64,000 nucleotides of DNA. It comes from Monomorium pharaonis. Taxonomy: Eukaryota; Arthropoda; Insecta; Hymenoptera; Formicidae. A program made the position numbers and the translations under genes. How positions within the stretch are numbered: the first letter of the stretch is position 1; the number at the start of each line of letters is the position of its first letter. Below are positions 33,804 to 46,155 of this stretch, in pieces. Where the stretch lies: contig NC_050476.1 in assembly GCF_013373865.1 (NCBI RefSeq), positions 17,869,686-17,933,685 of the forward strand. Direction: 5' to 3'. Under the pieces are notes generated by a model. It saw nothing but the letters and a program-made list of their open reading frames with translations. It searched no databases and had not been told where the DNA came from.

Positions 33804-35795
33804 GTGAGTACCGCCGGGTCTCGACGGCCCTGCGAGGGGTCCGCATCGCGGGAATAATCAAGAGGGATGGGGTAGAGGGGGAGGACGAGGAGTTTCGGAG
33901 CCGCGAAAATGAAATCCATAATTTATAAGGCCGTCTCTCGATCCCGCGCGACTTCACGATTCAAAGGGAATCCTTACGGGATCTACTTCGCTGTCGCGTT
34001 GCGCTCCCCCTTCCCCCCTTCGCCCCCCCCCGATATAATGAAATCGCAATCACGCCTCACGGTGCTCGCAGGCGCTTATGCAACGAGCTTCTTTACTTTC
34101 CTCATTGAACGCTTGTCCCGCGATTATGATAAACGAAGAGCGATTAGCTGATTTCCCGATCTCGTAACCTCGGATACACCGGATGGAATTAAGGAATCCG
34201 AATTAAAAGAGAGGCACAAATCGCGGTAATCGCGAGAATAATATTACATCATTCGGGGCCCAAATGAGGCAAGGATTACCAACGCTTAATGATTTCGCGC
34301 GACCATACAGGCTTTATTTCAGTTAGAATTCCAAGGCCGGTTGTACATTCGTGATTGAAAGGCGCGCGCCGCTCGTAACAACGCTTGTCGTTCTCAGACT
34401 CAATATCCGTCGTCCAGTTTACCGGCAATCGAAACCGCCGACGCCCGCGGAAATTGCAGCCGCCGGGGCCGTCGATAACTTTCGTTCGCGCGGAGATCGT
34501 ACACCAGCATACGTATTCCGGTCCGTTTAGCGCTGGGGGTTTCCACACACACACACGGGCTTGGGGATAACCGCGTACCGGTTGCCGACCGCCATAAAAC
34601 ACGCGCGCCCTGGACTCCGCAAGGAGTTATTCAATCACCGTTTTAATAAACCGTCACCATATTGATTACTTCACGCCACGCACTCCCGTTCGACGACATT
34701 TCGTTCTCGGATTCATACTCCCGGGCGCGCACGCCGGCTGCATGCCGAGTATTAATAACGGGATGCAGAGAAACGTTATGCAAAACGAAACGGACCGCGG
34801 CGGCTGCTCCTTTCCTGGTTCTGAACCAGGAAATTGATTAGGAAAAACTGTACCGAGAGTGAGAGCGTGCAACGGCGATTATCGGGATCGATTAATAAAC
34901 ACCATGCCCGTTTCAACGCGAGAAGAAATTCGTGTAAGTATCGCGCGCGGAGGAAAAAAAAAGAGTGATTTCGTTATCCGAAGGTTTAGTTGCACGTGTG
35001 TGCGCGCGCGGATACAAATCTGAAAAGTGTTCTGTTGCGCACAACAATTGTGACGGATGTCACAAACGTGATGAGCAATACCGCAAAATGTTTGACATTC
35101 TAGCGACCAATTATTACAACATCCAGCATAATTATTTTGACGGAAAGTCTAACGAAATTATTTTACAGGATCTGTACTCAAATGGACCTTTATACATTTT
35201 CGCACGGTAAAAACCACTTTTTCCATTGCGGTATCGTCACCGTTGCTTTTCCTTGACATTATACTAATGAGCAATGCGTCTCGGCTCCTGTATTACAAAT
35301 CGGTGTGAAAGCAAAACCAAAGAGACATTTATTATTCCATTTCGATGTCTCTCCCGGAGCGAGAGCCTTCTTTTTTTTAAGCACGCAATAAAAATGCATC
35401 AGATGCGCGGCATATAAATTCGTGTCTAAGGAGAGAAGATTCGAATAAAAAATATATATAAAAACAAACCAAAAGACATAAAACATACAAAGAAAAAGGA
35501 GAGGGAAGGTAAAAGTTTAATTTTTAAAAAGACGGGAGAAAAAAATGTAATTGTTTATGCAAAAACATTTGTCATCAAGTTGTACATATTTTTACTGTTT
35601 TAGTTTTACTTAAATGAAATAATTCAAATATTCCTTTCCTTTTAATGAAGATTTAATGAGAGAAGTGTGCGCGTTAAAGATTGCGCTTTGATAAAAATTG
35701 CGTTGAAACTTATATCGCAGAGAATTATGGTTTTATCTTCAACTTGACAACGCGACATACATACAGAATAAATCTTCTTCACCAAAACTTGAAAA

Positions 35796-35828
<33 letters not shown>

Positions 35829-38800
35829 CGTGAAAAGGGAGAAAACTAAAATGATGAAAAATATTAGAAAAAATAATGAGAGAAGAAGATGACAGGCACG
35901 AAGGCGAGATAAAAAGTTTCTTTATGCAGGACAGAAGTAACACAGAGTTAAGCCCACGCGTAAACGCTAACGACATTCTGCAGGCGGAATATAATGCATA
36001 TGTAATCGCTTCCTTCCAAGGCGAAGTTCTATGCAAGTTCAGTGATCTCCCCGCGTCACCGCGACGCGACGACGACGTCGCGAACGGACGATGAATTGCC
36101 TCACTGTCGCGGGCATATAAATCAAGATTTGCGTACACATCAGGCGGTATTATGCTAACGCTAAAATATATTCCGCATAGGGACACATTGCAGTCTCGCG
36201 GTCCCGCGCATAACGGATTATGTTCATTAATTACGCCGAGTGGCTATTCTCGTTTACGATGAACCGGTTCGCCGATAAAAAGAAAAAGTAGCTCGCAGAT
36301 TTTACAGGCGGGCAAATCAATCGCGCGGGCATGGCTTCCTTTACGTTTCATTTTAACTTTCCACTTAGATTTTGATCTATATAATTTATTATCTTCTCGT
36401 ATTCCCGATGCTTTTCTCTTTGAACCGTAAAAATTCCTTTTGCCACAAAAATACTTGTGTATTCGAAATAATTCTTGACAGTTATAGTCATACGTTTTCT
36501 AATAAAAATATTAAATACTGAGTTAAAATATTAAATCAAATATCAGGGAAAAGAAGGTATGGTAAAGAAAAATAGTACAATTTCAAAAAATTAAAAATTA
36601 TAATAAATCTATCAACGAGAAATGATCAATCTTCCGATGAAAATCAATTGGAACATATCAATCATCATTGCTACATTATCATTTACATTATGACATCTAA
36701 TAGATTTAAACACGTCATGTACGCAATTCTACATTCGATTAATAATTATAAATCAGTAAACTAATGATTATAATCTTCTTACTGATTCAAATTAGATATT
36801 TTTACTGTTCAGCAATTTATTATTAAAGTTTTATCCAATTTCTATACGTCAAATTAAAATGAAACGCAAGATTAATGATAAATAATTACAATATGTTGAA
36901 CTTCCAACTTTATGCATATGCTAAAAAGTGTAGTAAGTTATTTATTCCTCATAACAATGTGAAATTTAATGTAATGTTACAATGTAAAATTACTCAAAAT
37001 TATATTTGACTAGACACATCTCTCTTACATATTTTTTATAATTATGTATTTAAATAAAATGTATTTAAATAAAACGTACAATTTACGAAACAGAATTACA
37101 ATTTATTGGAATTACAAGTTTTCAAAAATAAAAGTAGAACAAAAAAGTAGCCGCAATGAGAATCATGAAATGAAATTATTAATCTTCGATCGTTTAATTT
37201 TCAATTAAAAATACCGATTGTATTACTTTAATCCCGTTAAGCGTAGACAGTAAATGTCCTTGCTAACGGTAAAAGCATGATATCGCGTGATGTCGCGTAA
37301 TGAATAATGATCGACAACGTTTCGAAGAACTCAGGAGTCGGATTTTTATCCCCGACACAGCGAGAATATTCATTTGGAATATTAATGAAGCGCCAGCTAA
37401 TGCAACCACTATATGAGGGGCACAATCTGATAAATAATACGCGTTATTTTTAATTATTTTCGTACATAAGGAATAGCCGCTGGACATTTTTATCCCTCGG
37501 TGCCTGTTCCAACGAAAAACTTAATTTTTTGCGAATAATGAACTTGTTTGTAATAAAGTAATAGTGATTATTTACAACCAAAAATATAAACAAATTGCTA
37601 AAAGCCAATCTTTAAAAGAGAAAAAGAAACTTACAACTGTGAAAATATAAAAGAAAGCTTAACTCAAGACATTGAAAATGCTAATACAAGCAAGATTCGT
37701 GCTTGTTTTCGGATAAAAAAAATTATTACCCAAGAAAATTGTTTTTCAGAAATTAATTAATGTGCTTTACATTATATACCTAATAATAAAAATATATCGG
37801 TAAAAATATAATGATAATAAAACTGTGCTATTTTGCGCTTTGCTTAAAACACATTTTATTCGATTTTGCACATTTATCATTGTTCAATCTACTATTATTA
37901 TTTACTCCATAAAAAAAGTTCTACCGAAATATCTAAAAATCTAGCTTAATACAAAAATAATTTTCCTGAATCACTAAAATAATATATAGAAAAATTATAT
38001 AAAAAGCTCAAGCTGATTCCTGGAGTATCAAAGTTTTTTTTGCAACATTGCTCATTATACTTAAACGTTCTTCGTAACCATTTTGATAGAACTACTTTCA
38101 GATGTATACTCAGTTAAATTTTTACACTTTGGCAAAATCGTTCTTTCCATATCGAAACTCATATCAAAATTCGCAAATAGTTTACAAAATTTGGAGATGC
38201 ATTGAAGCCACTTTGAAATTCGTAACATCATTTATTATCGAGATACAAAGTAACCTTGAGAACTTCTGGCAAAATTATCTTGTCACAAATGACATTACCA
38301 ATTGATAGATGCATTGAGGAATCTACTTGTGAATTCTGCACGAATAATGATCAAGTTTGGACATGTTGTAATACATCTCTCGGGAATTGAGGACGCGAAT
38401 ACAATGATACTGTAAATGTCGACTGTCTGTTTGGAAATTATTTATTTTCTGTAACGTACGAAGTTGTTTTTTTTTTACAAATGTCGCAAACCATTATGCA
38501 AAGTTCCTTCTCAAGGTGGAATTATAGAAAAATTTTTTTCGTTGTTCTAATATAGACAAGAGGAATAAATGCGTAATCTTTCTATAAATATCTCGCGAAG
38601 AATTCAAGTACGTCCTTACCTGATTATTACGTCCCACATGGCTAATGGCAATTCATTTGTGTAAGCACGCCTATAATTAATGAATGAGGCGATAAATGAA
38701 TGAATCTCAAATGTAAATATCGAACCTCCTGATCGGTGATTACTGTTTTGTACTCGATAATTGATGAAGTAAAGTTCTGATTGTAGTCAGGAAGATTTAA

Positions 38801-41800
38801 TTCAGACACGGAAAAAAATTACCTTCAAAATTACGGTATAGTTGTGGGACAACGCAGACCTTCAAGAATTTTACTATATTTTTAGTAAAAATGGACGATT
38901 AAATATCAGTCAACTTTATTAAAATTATAATAAAATTCTTCAAAGTCCAATATGTATATGTACGTGTTTTATGACTAGCAATTTGGAGCGTAAATTAAAA
39001 AAAAAAATTCCATCTCTGTACACAGACTTTCAATTTCAAAAATCCCTATACAAAAACCAAAAATAATCTCCTGATATATCATTGAAGCTCACCTAGTGAG
39101 AAACGATAATGAATTCGACATCAATTTGACATCGAATCGATGTACTATTTCTCACTGGGTAGAAATCAATATTAAAAGCTATTAAAAAATGTAAAGAAGT
39201 AATGCGTTTTCTCAAATAACAGAGCCGGTTATCATCTATCTGATAATCTTCAAGTGTCTAAGACATTGTCCATTGTTCTCGCTTCAATTCGCGTTTCGAA
39301 TTCGTACTCCCGCGGCGATCTATCGATCGAGATCGTCGTCTCCCGCGGATCCCTCGAAATTTCTCCCCCTTTCTTTACCTCCCCACCCCCTTCCCCACCC
39401 CGTTGAGTTCGGCTGGTTTTCTTGACATTTGTGAGCCGCCTCACGTATGAATGTCCCGTCGTGACGGCGCGGCCAATCCCGAGCGGCGGCGCGGCGCGCG
39501 AGTTGCAGAAAGAGAACCGTGCAGAGAAAGTGAGTCCCGTGTACGTGAATGTCACAGGTCAAAATCCACCTGGTGTACAACGCGGATCTACTGCGAGCGA
39601 GCGCGAACATGCGAACGCGAACACGCGAACGAGAGGGGCAGCTACGCGCGCCGAGCGTACGTAATGACCGTCGCGCTGCAGCGCACACATCGTCGTCGCC
39701 AGTAGGATCTCTCGTCCTCGGATTCCTTTTTCGATCCTGGCGAAAGTTGCGCCGCCGGCCGACCGTCCCGCGTGCGTCCTGAGCGAAAATCGCGCGTGGC
39801 GAATCATTTCAATTATTTAAAAAAAAAAAAAAAAGAAACTCGAATCGCGCTTGCCGTATATAAAGAATCTATACTCGAGAAATCAGATGGCTGTTAGAGT
39901 TCAAAAGTTTATTTTTAAGAAACAAAACTGGAAACGAGAATGAAAGCACGGAGAGAATCTTCTCTCAAAATTTACCCTCAAAATCTGATAATTGTGGGAT
40001 AATGTGTGAGAGATTTTACTATATTTTTTAGTAAAATTTACTGAACGTATAGTAAATTTTACTATATTTTTACTAAACAGTATAGTAAAATTTCTCAAGA
40101 TCACACGTTATTCCACAATTACTAGATTTTGAGGGTAAATTTTTGAGAGAAAATTCTCTCCGTGAGGAAATTAAATAAAGCATAGAAGTAAAGTGAAAAT
40201 TGTAAATGAATCGTAAGAGAAACGACTGGGGAATTGAATGGGCCAAAAAAGGGAAAACTTGCACGCAAAATGGATTGTTAAGTAATCTTACTCTCTAATA
40301 AAGAGATCGTGAATGAAGATATTGGAAATAGTAAAAGTCATGGTGTGCATTATGTAAGAAATGAGTCTCGCGATACATAAAATGGCACCCGCGTTTAAGT
40401 CCTTAAAATAACAGCGTCATAATTTCGCGCTCCAGCTACGGAGTTCTCTAGGCAACAGTCCTTACCTGCGTGTTCCGCTGTCTTCTGAGTGCAGCCTGTC
40501 AATTTAACCGCAGTAAACGTCGTAAACTTGTTTCGCACGGCGGCGTTACGCCGCTACTTAAATAACACACTTTTTTCCGTGCCGCCAGCGTAGATTGCCA
40601 CGGTTTTCACACGGCCGTTCGACGTCTTGGCACGTTTTTCTTGGTCAGAAAAACCGTTTTCTAAGAACAGCGTGTGCGTTTGCATACTGCAGCTCGAATC
40701 GATATTTACCCGACTTTTATATTTAAATCGTTTTGAGTACTGTCCCAAGATGTTATTACAGAATCATATGAGCATCTTAAAATATTGCTTTAGATAACCT
40801 TGAAGTAAAAAAATCGACTATGTAAATATACCTTGCAGCTGTTGTTTAACAATGCACGATTTATGCACAATATCACACTCAGGGTTGGGTAGTAACTTGT
40901 TCTTCAAGTTCAAAAGTTGAAAGTTATTAATAAAATTAAAAAGTTAATAACTTTTAATTTAATTCAGTTAATTTTAAATGATTTCATTTTTAACTTTAAC
41001 TAAGTTACTTTTGAAACGTATAAACTTTAACTTATTAACTTTTTTCCTAAATAAAAAATTTTATCTGGACGAAAGAATAATTTAATTTAATTAAAAAAAT
41101 ATATTAACTTATCCAACCATGATCAGATCAACCCCCACACTAGATACGACAAAAAGTCACTAAGGATTTTTACACGGCAAAAAAATAAAACTCAACAACA
41201 GTTTTCTTTACTAATCGAGAATTAATACCTTTTTTACTTCTTTTTGTTTAAAAAAATTATTCTATATATGTAATGGTCTAAAGTATTAATAAATTATAGA
41301 AGAATTAATAATAAATTTGGTTGACTACTCCAGATAATAGTTTGCACAATAAAAAACTTAATGATTATTAATTTAAAAAATACGTTTCTAACGTAATTAC
41401 ATTATACCTATAACTAAATATTTAAAAAATTATATTTTACAATTTTGTAGTTATTTTTTTAATAAATAAAATCTATTTAAAAAGTAAATGAGAACCGTTG
41501 ATATTTATACATACCATATACATGCACTGTTGGCTAAAAATTTAAGACAATTGAAAAATTGAAAATGTCTTATATACAATAAAATTTAACTCTTATGTAT
41601 TATAATTTAATACATTTTATTATTTTATTTATTGTTTTATAATAAAAAATAGTGTAAAATGGAAGTTATACATATATTTTTTTAAAACTCTTTACAAAAC
41701 AGCATTCATAAATCTTAGATACTTTTTTCATCAAAGTAATGATTCTTTTATTAAATTTCTTATTAATTTTTATTTAAGTTTTACTAATCTATGATTTGAA

Positions 41801-43750
41801 TATAACCTAAGTTTATTTATTTCTTTAACAAAAGACTTTTTGGCTTTTCTAAAAGTCCATAGTTCAGTTTTGAAGGAAAAACTTTAGAAATGTAGTTCAT
41901 TTTCTTAAAATTAAACAATTCTATGTTAATCAGAACTATTAAACGTAATACCATAATAAATAATATTTAATGAATTTAATTTAAGAAAAATTGAGCAAGA
42001 CATTTTTCGCTGGAACATTCTTATATTTTATAATACATATATAGGTTCAAACTTTTGGCTCACAATATAATATTCCGTCGAGAATAAATTAAAAGAAAGT
42101 GCTAATGCAATCAGAAATTAAACTTTTTTATTACAGAATATTAGTCCTTTGTACAATAGCCATCTGCAAATCAGCCGAAGAGGAATATGATTACGAGGAG
42201 GAGGTAGCAACAGCGCCGGTGACGCCGGCACCGACTAAACCAGCAAGTGGTCGACTGGGAGGTCTTCTATCTTCGAGGGGACGCGTCAATGTAGCAAATG
42301 TAGCAAAAAAGAAAGCACCGGTGAGTTCGACATATCTCGTATCAAAGCGACCACGCATTTGAAGTAAATTAGAAATAATATTAAAACAAGTTCAATATTT
42401 CAATTTTATATAAATTAAATAATTTCTTTTTCCCCTCCTTTCTCTTTCTAGGCGCAATCAACGACGTCGAAGCCGGTAGAACAGGCACCCGAGGAAGACG
42501 AATTAGAGGGCGAAGGCGCGTTTGATGAAAATCAGGAACACGATGCGCCTACGACGACGACTGAGTCTGCGAAGAAACTTCGAAATAACGGCGGCGTCAG
42601 GCCTTTCAGGTAATATTTACATAATACTTACGTAACAATGGTACTTGCATAATAAAATAATCTGTAGGTATTTTAATATCTAGATTATATTATTAACTAC
42701 AGATCTACGTGCGTGCTTAATTATAATTTTAGATCAAACGAGGATCTCCTGGCTGCTTTGAAGAGACGAAGAGCTCAGACCGGATCCAGTAGTCATTCAC
42801 GTGAAACTGCCGCCACTCATTCCACAGTGGAACATACCACAGCCAAGTCAAAGTAATGCAATATTCAAAGCAGAAAAAAGATCGTCTTTACACTGAGAGA
42901 TTGATTTGAATCAAATACCCATTTAAATAGGTTTAAATAAAACATAAATTTTGATTAAATTTTTTATAATTTATTTATATCAACAGAAAATTTTGTTATT
43001 AGACGTAAGTAAAATGTTACAATGACCTTTATAGTGGTGATAAACCTGTTAAAAGCACTTCTATATAATATGACATGTTTTACAGAGAATACTTCATTTA
43101 AGTGAAGTTTTTTAGGTTTGTGTACTATTTTGTGAACCAAACTATCAAAATTAAACGAATTTGTTTTGATATGAAGAAATGAAAGTCTTTGATTAATTTA
43201 ACAAAAAAAAATTATTGTTTATACTACACAATTTTAATATATAAAATTTAAATAATATACCAGTTTAGCTTTACATAATTAATTTTATTCATTAAATTAA
43301 ATTTTTTATTAATATTATCAAATTTTCTAACTTTGTTTTGCGCCAAAGCATTTGTTTGCCCACATTCAAACAAAAGGTTTAGTTGATTTAATCAAATTGT
43401 TTTTTTATTCAATATCAAATAAATTCCTCAGTGTGTAATTATATTTTCACTTTAGGAGGATAGATATATTAATAGTTTATAGAGATTATAAAATGTATAA
43501 GATGTGGTTTTAAACGTTATACAGTTTCTTTTAGCGAGACATGTATATTGTAATAGCCTAATATGTTTTCAGAGCCAGCACAAGCGGTCGTAACAAGGCT
43601 ACGACGAGCGCGGTTGGTAGCGAAGCAAGAACACCAGGGCGCGGCAAGTACGGCGGAAGAGGAAAGATTGTTCAGGAAGAGGTCGAGGAGACTCAGCGGG
43701 AGGAGATCCAAGTAAAGCCCAAAGCCAGCTCCTATCGCAGGCGCAGTTAA
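33784..43750 (+). CDS. Secreted low-complexity protein, five coding exons, family unknown
   Basis: Joining 33784-33803, 42137-42320, 42452-42609, 42733-42852 and 43573-43750 gives one open frame of 219 codons plus TAA, with GT-AG introns and matching phases throughout. Residues 1-20 form a typical signal peptide (MKLTLFTILVLCTIAICKSA). The mature chain has no Cys or Trp. It starts very acidic (EEEYDYEEE), then is Pro/Thr-rich, acidic again, and has a distinctive block RPFRSNEDLLAALKRRR at about 118-134. It ends in a Ser/Thr-rich then Gly/Arg-rich basic tail ending in YRRRS. This suggests a disordered secreted or extracellular-matrix protein. KRRR and KKK could be dibasic processing sites, so a peptide precursor is an alternative. 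I do not recognise a family. The ATG context CACCATGA is good. Confidence 0.85.
38035..38110. repeat. Degenerate dispersed repeat fragment
   Basis: TTTTGCAACATTGCTCATTAT and the following TTTTGATAGAACTA match the order of words at 20540-20610, and the reverse complement of 3270-3340. Decayed and short. Confidence 0.35.
38806..38950. mobile_element. Decayed family A MITE half
   Basis: It begins ACACGGAAAAAAATTACC and continues through GTTGTGGGACAACGCAGACC and TTTTACTATATTTTTAGTAA, as in the complete family A copies. The right terminus is missing. It lies in intron 1. Confidence 0.55.
39082..39165. repeat. Small inverted repeat, CCTAGTGAGAAA ends
   Basis: CACCTAGTGAGAAACGATA on the left is mirrored by ATTTCTCACTGGGTAG on the right. 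Short ATCGA-containing repeats lie between. Probably a very small MITE in intron 1. Confidence 0.45.
39250..39800. other. Intronic CpG-rich segment
   Basis: An abrupt rise in GC and CpG within intron 1. Six overlapping frames on both strands are Arg/Ala-rich composition artefacts. It may be an enhancer or alternative promoter; nothing in the sequence decides. Confidence 0.4.
39947..40164. mobile_element. Family A palindromic MITE, 218 bp
   Basis: The ends CACGGAGAGAATCTTCTCTC and GAGAGAAAATTCTCTCCGTG mirror each other. The arms contain AAATTTACCCTCAAAATCT, TAATTGTGGGATAA and TTTTACTATATTTTT-type words seen in the 13.6 kb copy. The arms differ at many positions, so it is older. It lies in intron 1. 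Confidence 0.85.
40880..41121. mobile_element. MITE with CAGGGTTGG / CCAACCATG ends
   Basis: The left end CAGGGTTGGGTAGTAACTT is mirrored by TTAACTTATCCAACCATG. The interior is a run of AAGTTAATAACTTTTAA-like words in both orientations. No coding capacity. It lies in intron 1. Confidence 0.65.
42137..42320 (+). CDS. Coding exon 2 (signal peptide end, acidic/Pro-rich part)
   Basis: Follows TTATTACAG and ends at GCACCG|GTGAGT in phase 0. It encodes ILVLCTIAICKSA, the acidic EEEYDYEEE stretch, TPAPTKPA, a GRLGGLLSSRGR segment and KKKAP (residues 7-68). Reading on past the donor gives 14 more codons and a stop at 42361-42363, another potential intron-retention end. Confidence 0.85.
42452..42609 (+). 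CDS. Coding exon 3 (acidic, Thr-rich)
   Basis: Acceptor TCTCTTTCTAG, donor CAG|GTAATA, leaving phase 2. It encodes residues 69-121, including EEDELEGEGAFDE, TTTTES and the start of the RPFR block. Confidence 0.85.
42733..42852 (+). CDS. Coding exon 4 (SNEDLLAALKRRR)
   Basis: Acceptor AATTTTAG, donor AA|GTAATG, leaving phase 2. It encodes residues 122-161. The unspliced reading is AAG TAA, so retention of intron 4 stops translation at once (42854-42856). The donor is a weak match, which makes an alternative 3' end plausible. Confidence 0.85.
42890..43437. mobile_element. CACTGAG-ended MITE filling most of intron 4
   Basis: The left end TACACTGAGAGATTGATTTG and the right end AAATTCCTCAGTGTGTA are inverted. 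GATTTGAATCAAAT on the left resembles TGATTTAATCAAATTG near the right end. It occupies about three quarters of intron 4 (42853-43572) and leaves the splice sites intact. Confidence 0.6.
43573..43750 (+). CDS. Coding exon 5 (basic Gly/Arg tail and stop)
   Basis: Acceptor ATGTTTTCAG. It encodes residues 162-219, including SGRNKATT, GRGKYGGRGK, an acidic EEVEETQREE stretch and the final SSYRRRS, then TAA at 43748-43750. Confidence 0.8.
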
Positions 43751-44133
43751 AATGATCGCGATTAGAGTTACCTGAGCTTGTTGATTTCTTAGAATGCGCA
43801 CCAATAGAATTTGACAATCGGTCAACGTCCGAAAACCGTCGTCTTTCTCACATCGTACAATTTTGTAAAAAAAAAAAAAAACGATCTTACCGAGTTCTCA
43901 GGAACGCCGTGGATTCGAAGCGTAGTCCCGATTACCTGTGTACGCAAACTTTCGATACGCAAAATTGACACTAAATAAGAATTTTAACTCATTTTGTATA
44001 CAAGTCATATGGAGACATCGGGTCTTTCTCGAAGAGCGACAACTTCGCTTATTTCTTACGCGGGGTATTAAAAATGTAAACAGAGAAAGCTGAAAAGTAT
44101 TACGGCGGGTACGCAGGAAGAACGATTTTGCTA

Positions 44134-44286
44134 AAATACAGATCTGAAAAAATACATAATTCTATTGAATCATTAAAATAATTTAAGTTGATTGTGCAAA
44201 AATGTCAAAACTTTTTACAATCAAATCATTGAGCGTCCTAATTATTTTGACGGGTCAGTATAAAATTATTTTGAGATCTGTATTTA
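44134..44286. mobile_element. Small palindrome in the 3' UTR
   Basis: AAATACAGATCTGAAAAAAT on the left is mirrored by TTATTTTGAGATCTGTATTT on the right. An inner hairpin lies around TTGATTGTGC and TTACAATCAA. If transcribed it would place a foldback in the presumed 3' UTR. Confidence 0.6.
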
Positions 44287-44501
44287 GTTGAATTTTAGAT
44301 ACTTAAGTGAAATGGTTCTTTCCGTATATTAATCGAAAGGGACAAGATCTATCCCTTTAGCCACAGTAAGCTTCCAGCCAAGCTTCAAGTTTCGACGCGT
44401 GCATGTTGAAAGAATGATGGAAAAGTGATGTGTATATAGCAAAACATGTCGTCCATCAAGCGCCTAAATCACTTATTGTATAAAATGTAAATTAATGTGA
44501 C

Positions 44502-44507
44502 AATAAA
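44502..44507 (+). terminator. Candidate polyadenylation signal
   Basis: AATAAA lies about 750 bases after the stop, followed by a T-rich stretch and AT-rich intergenic DNA. It is a good candidate for the transcript end, though not the only AATAAA in the area. Confidence 0.4.
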
Positions 44508-44529
44508 GTTTTTCTGGAAAGCGACTTTA

Positions 44530-45640
44530 TTCCATGCAGCCTTTCAATTATTTTCACAATGTAAATCTTACTAAAGCGACACTTTATCGTTAAGTCAATA
44601 ATTATTTTACTTAAATATAAAACAAATAAAAAAAAATTTAAGATAATTAACGTACAAATTGCTACTGTGTGTATAAAATACACAATTACATAAAGTATAT
44701 TTTTATATAATTCTTTTATTGTATATATTAAAGAAAATTTATCGTGGTGCTAAATATAATTAAATTTTGTATGTAAGAAAAAAATATTTAAAAATAATTT
44801 TTACTTATAATGCAAATATATAATGTAATTACAAATTGAAAAATAAAAAATTTTCCCTTTCTTTATTTAACTTAAAATAGCTCAATTTAATTTATTTGTA
44901 TAAATTTTGTTTATCAAAATTAATCAACATATCTTAACTATTTTTATAGAATTTTATTATAAAATATTTTTATTAGTTGTTATCTATTAATAAAATAATT
45001 ATTAATTAATTAAAGCCGATTAAATTTTAGTTTGTATGCAGATAAGAAAATTATATTTTGAATCATGACGTTAGGTAAACTGTCAATTAATTATCCCTTA
45101 CATTCTTGTAATTAGTATAGACGTATTGTCGAGCTTGTCTCATTATAAGACATATTTTAATGATCGTACGAAAAAAATACAATAACTCATTGTTCATCAG
45201 AATAAAGGTGAGATGTAATTGAAGGAAAATAAATGCCACTAGACTATACCATCAGTCAAATGTAAAATCTTAATTGTGTATAACAACATGCAAAACAACA
45301 TTTTGTTTGTAATGTTTACGAAACTTTATTCTTAGGGAAAAGGCACATCGTCACAATAACATAATGAATATATTATCTTTTAATTTTTAAAACATTTATA
45401 CTATTTAAAACACATATATTCAAACACACAATCAATAATTAAAACAATTAAACAATTAATTTCTGATATACGTCCAAAAGCGTAAATCTTCATAATTACT
45501 TCATTTAATTTACACTACATATTTTCAATTAATAATCTGCAGATTTATCACTTTTCTCGGTTTTTAATTATTTTTCTCTTTTTGAAACACGAAAATAAAC
45601 GCGTGAGACTCATAATTCGAGATTTAGGCAATCTAGTAAC
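44530..45640. other. AT-rich intergenic stretch
   Basis: No open frame, array or inverted repeat that can be supported. Confidence 0.55.
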
Positions 45641-46155
45641 AAATCATATTTAATCCCTGACTCATCCGCTCCAGCGCTGGAAGCCCCAACACGTTCACCA
45701 TTATTGTCCCGTCACAATTCGCGAATGCACGAGCCGTGTAAAAATAATGCACACGCATCCTCGCGGAATGTGCACGCGGGAGAAAACGTCCTACGACGAG
45801 CTCCGGAATGTCGGAGGCGTACACAAGGCGTGCACTCTCGCATTCTTACATTACACGAGTGCACACGAGAAGTGCCGGCATTACCTACCACTCCCGAAAC
45901 TCCGAAAGTTTTGGTGCGATCGACCCACTTTATTGCCGATAAATAATCCAATCACGACCTCTTCACAACGCTCGCGTTTAATGCCTTTCACCCCCATCGA
46001 AATGTCTCGCCTTACACGCCCAAACCCACGATATGCAGAAATGTCTTGAACGGGGCACGAACGAGGTAAAGCACGATTCAAGCTTTGAAACGTAACGCTT
46101 AAACAAATCAATTGCCCTTGTAAGAAGTAATGTTGAAACATATTCTAATTAATAA
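45641..46155. other. Moderately CpG-rich segment
   Basis: Overlapping short frames on both strands have no recognisable feature. The region lies just upstream of the transposase relic and may include flanks of that element. Confidence 0.35.

Larger units (their letters stand above)
33804..42136 (+). other. Intron 1, 8.3 kb, with CpG-rich segment and MITEs
   Basis: Donor GTGAGT and acceptor TTTTTATTACAG. The first 1.1 kb is CpG-rich, including (AC)n at 34541-34556. A second CpG-rich patch lies at 39250-39800. A (GA)n microsatellite lies at 35794-35827. MITE pieces lie at 38806, 39082, 39947 and 40880. The remainder, notably 36.4-38.8 kb and 41.1-42.1 kb, is AT-rich. Open frames inside (for example 34965-35210 and 35876-36094) show no recognisable domain. 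Confidence 0.75.

Noticed and set aside
34965..35210. 81-codon frame in intron 1 with several Cys/His residues
   Set aside because: No ATG supports the region with best codon usage, no domain is recognisable and no second exon was found.
42099..42136. Start of the secreted protein at an in-frame GTG/ATG just before exon 2
   Set aside because: Those codons precede a TTATTACAG acceptor and give a poor signal peptide. Joining to the ATG exon at 33784 gives a proper signal sequence and a consensus donor.
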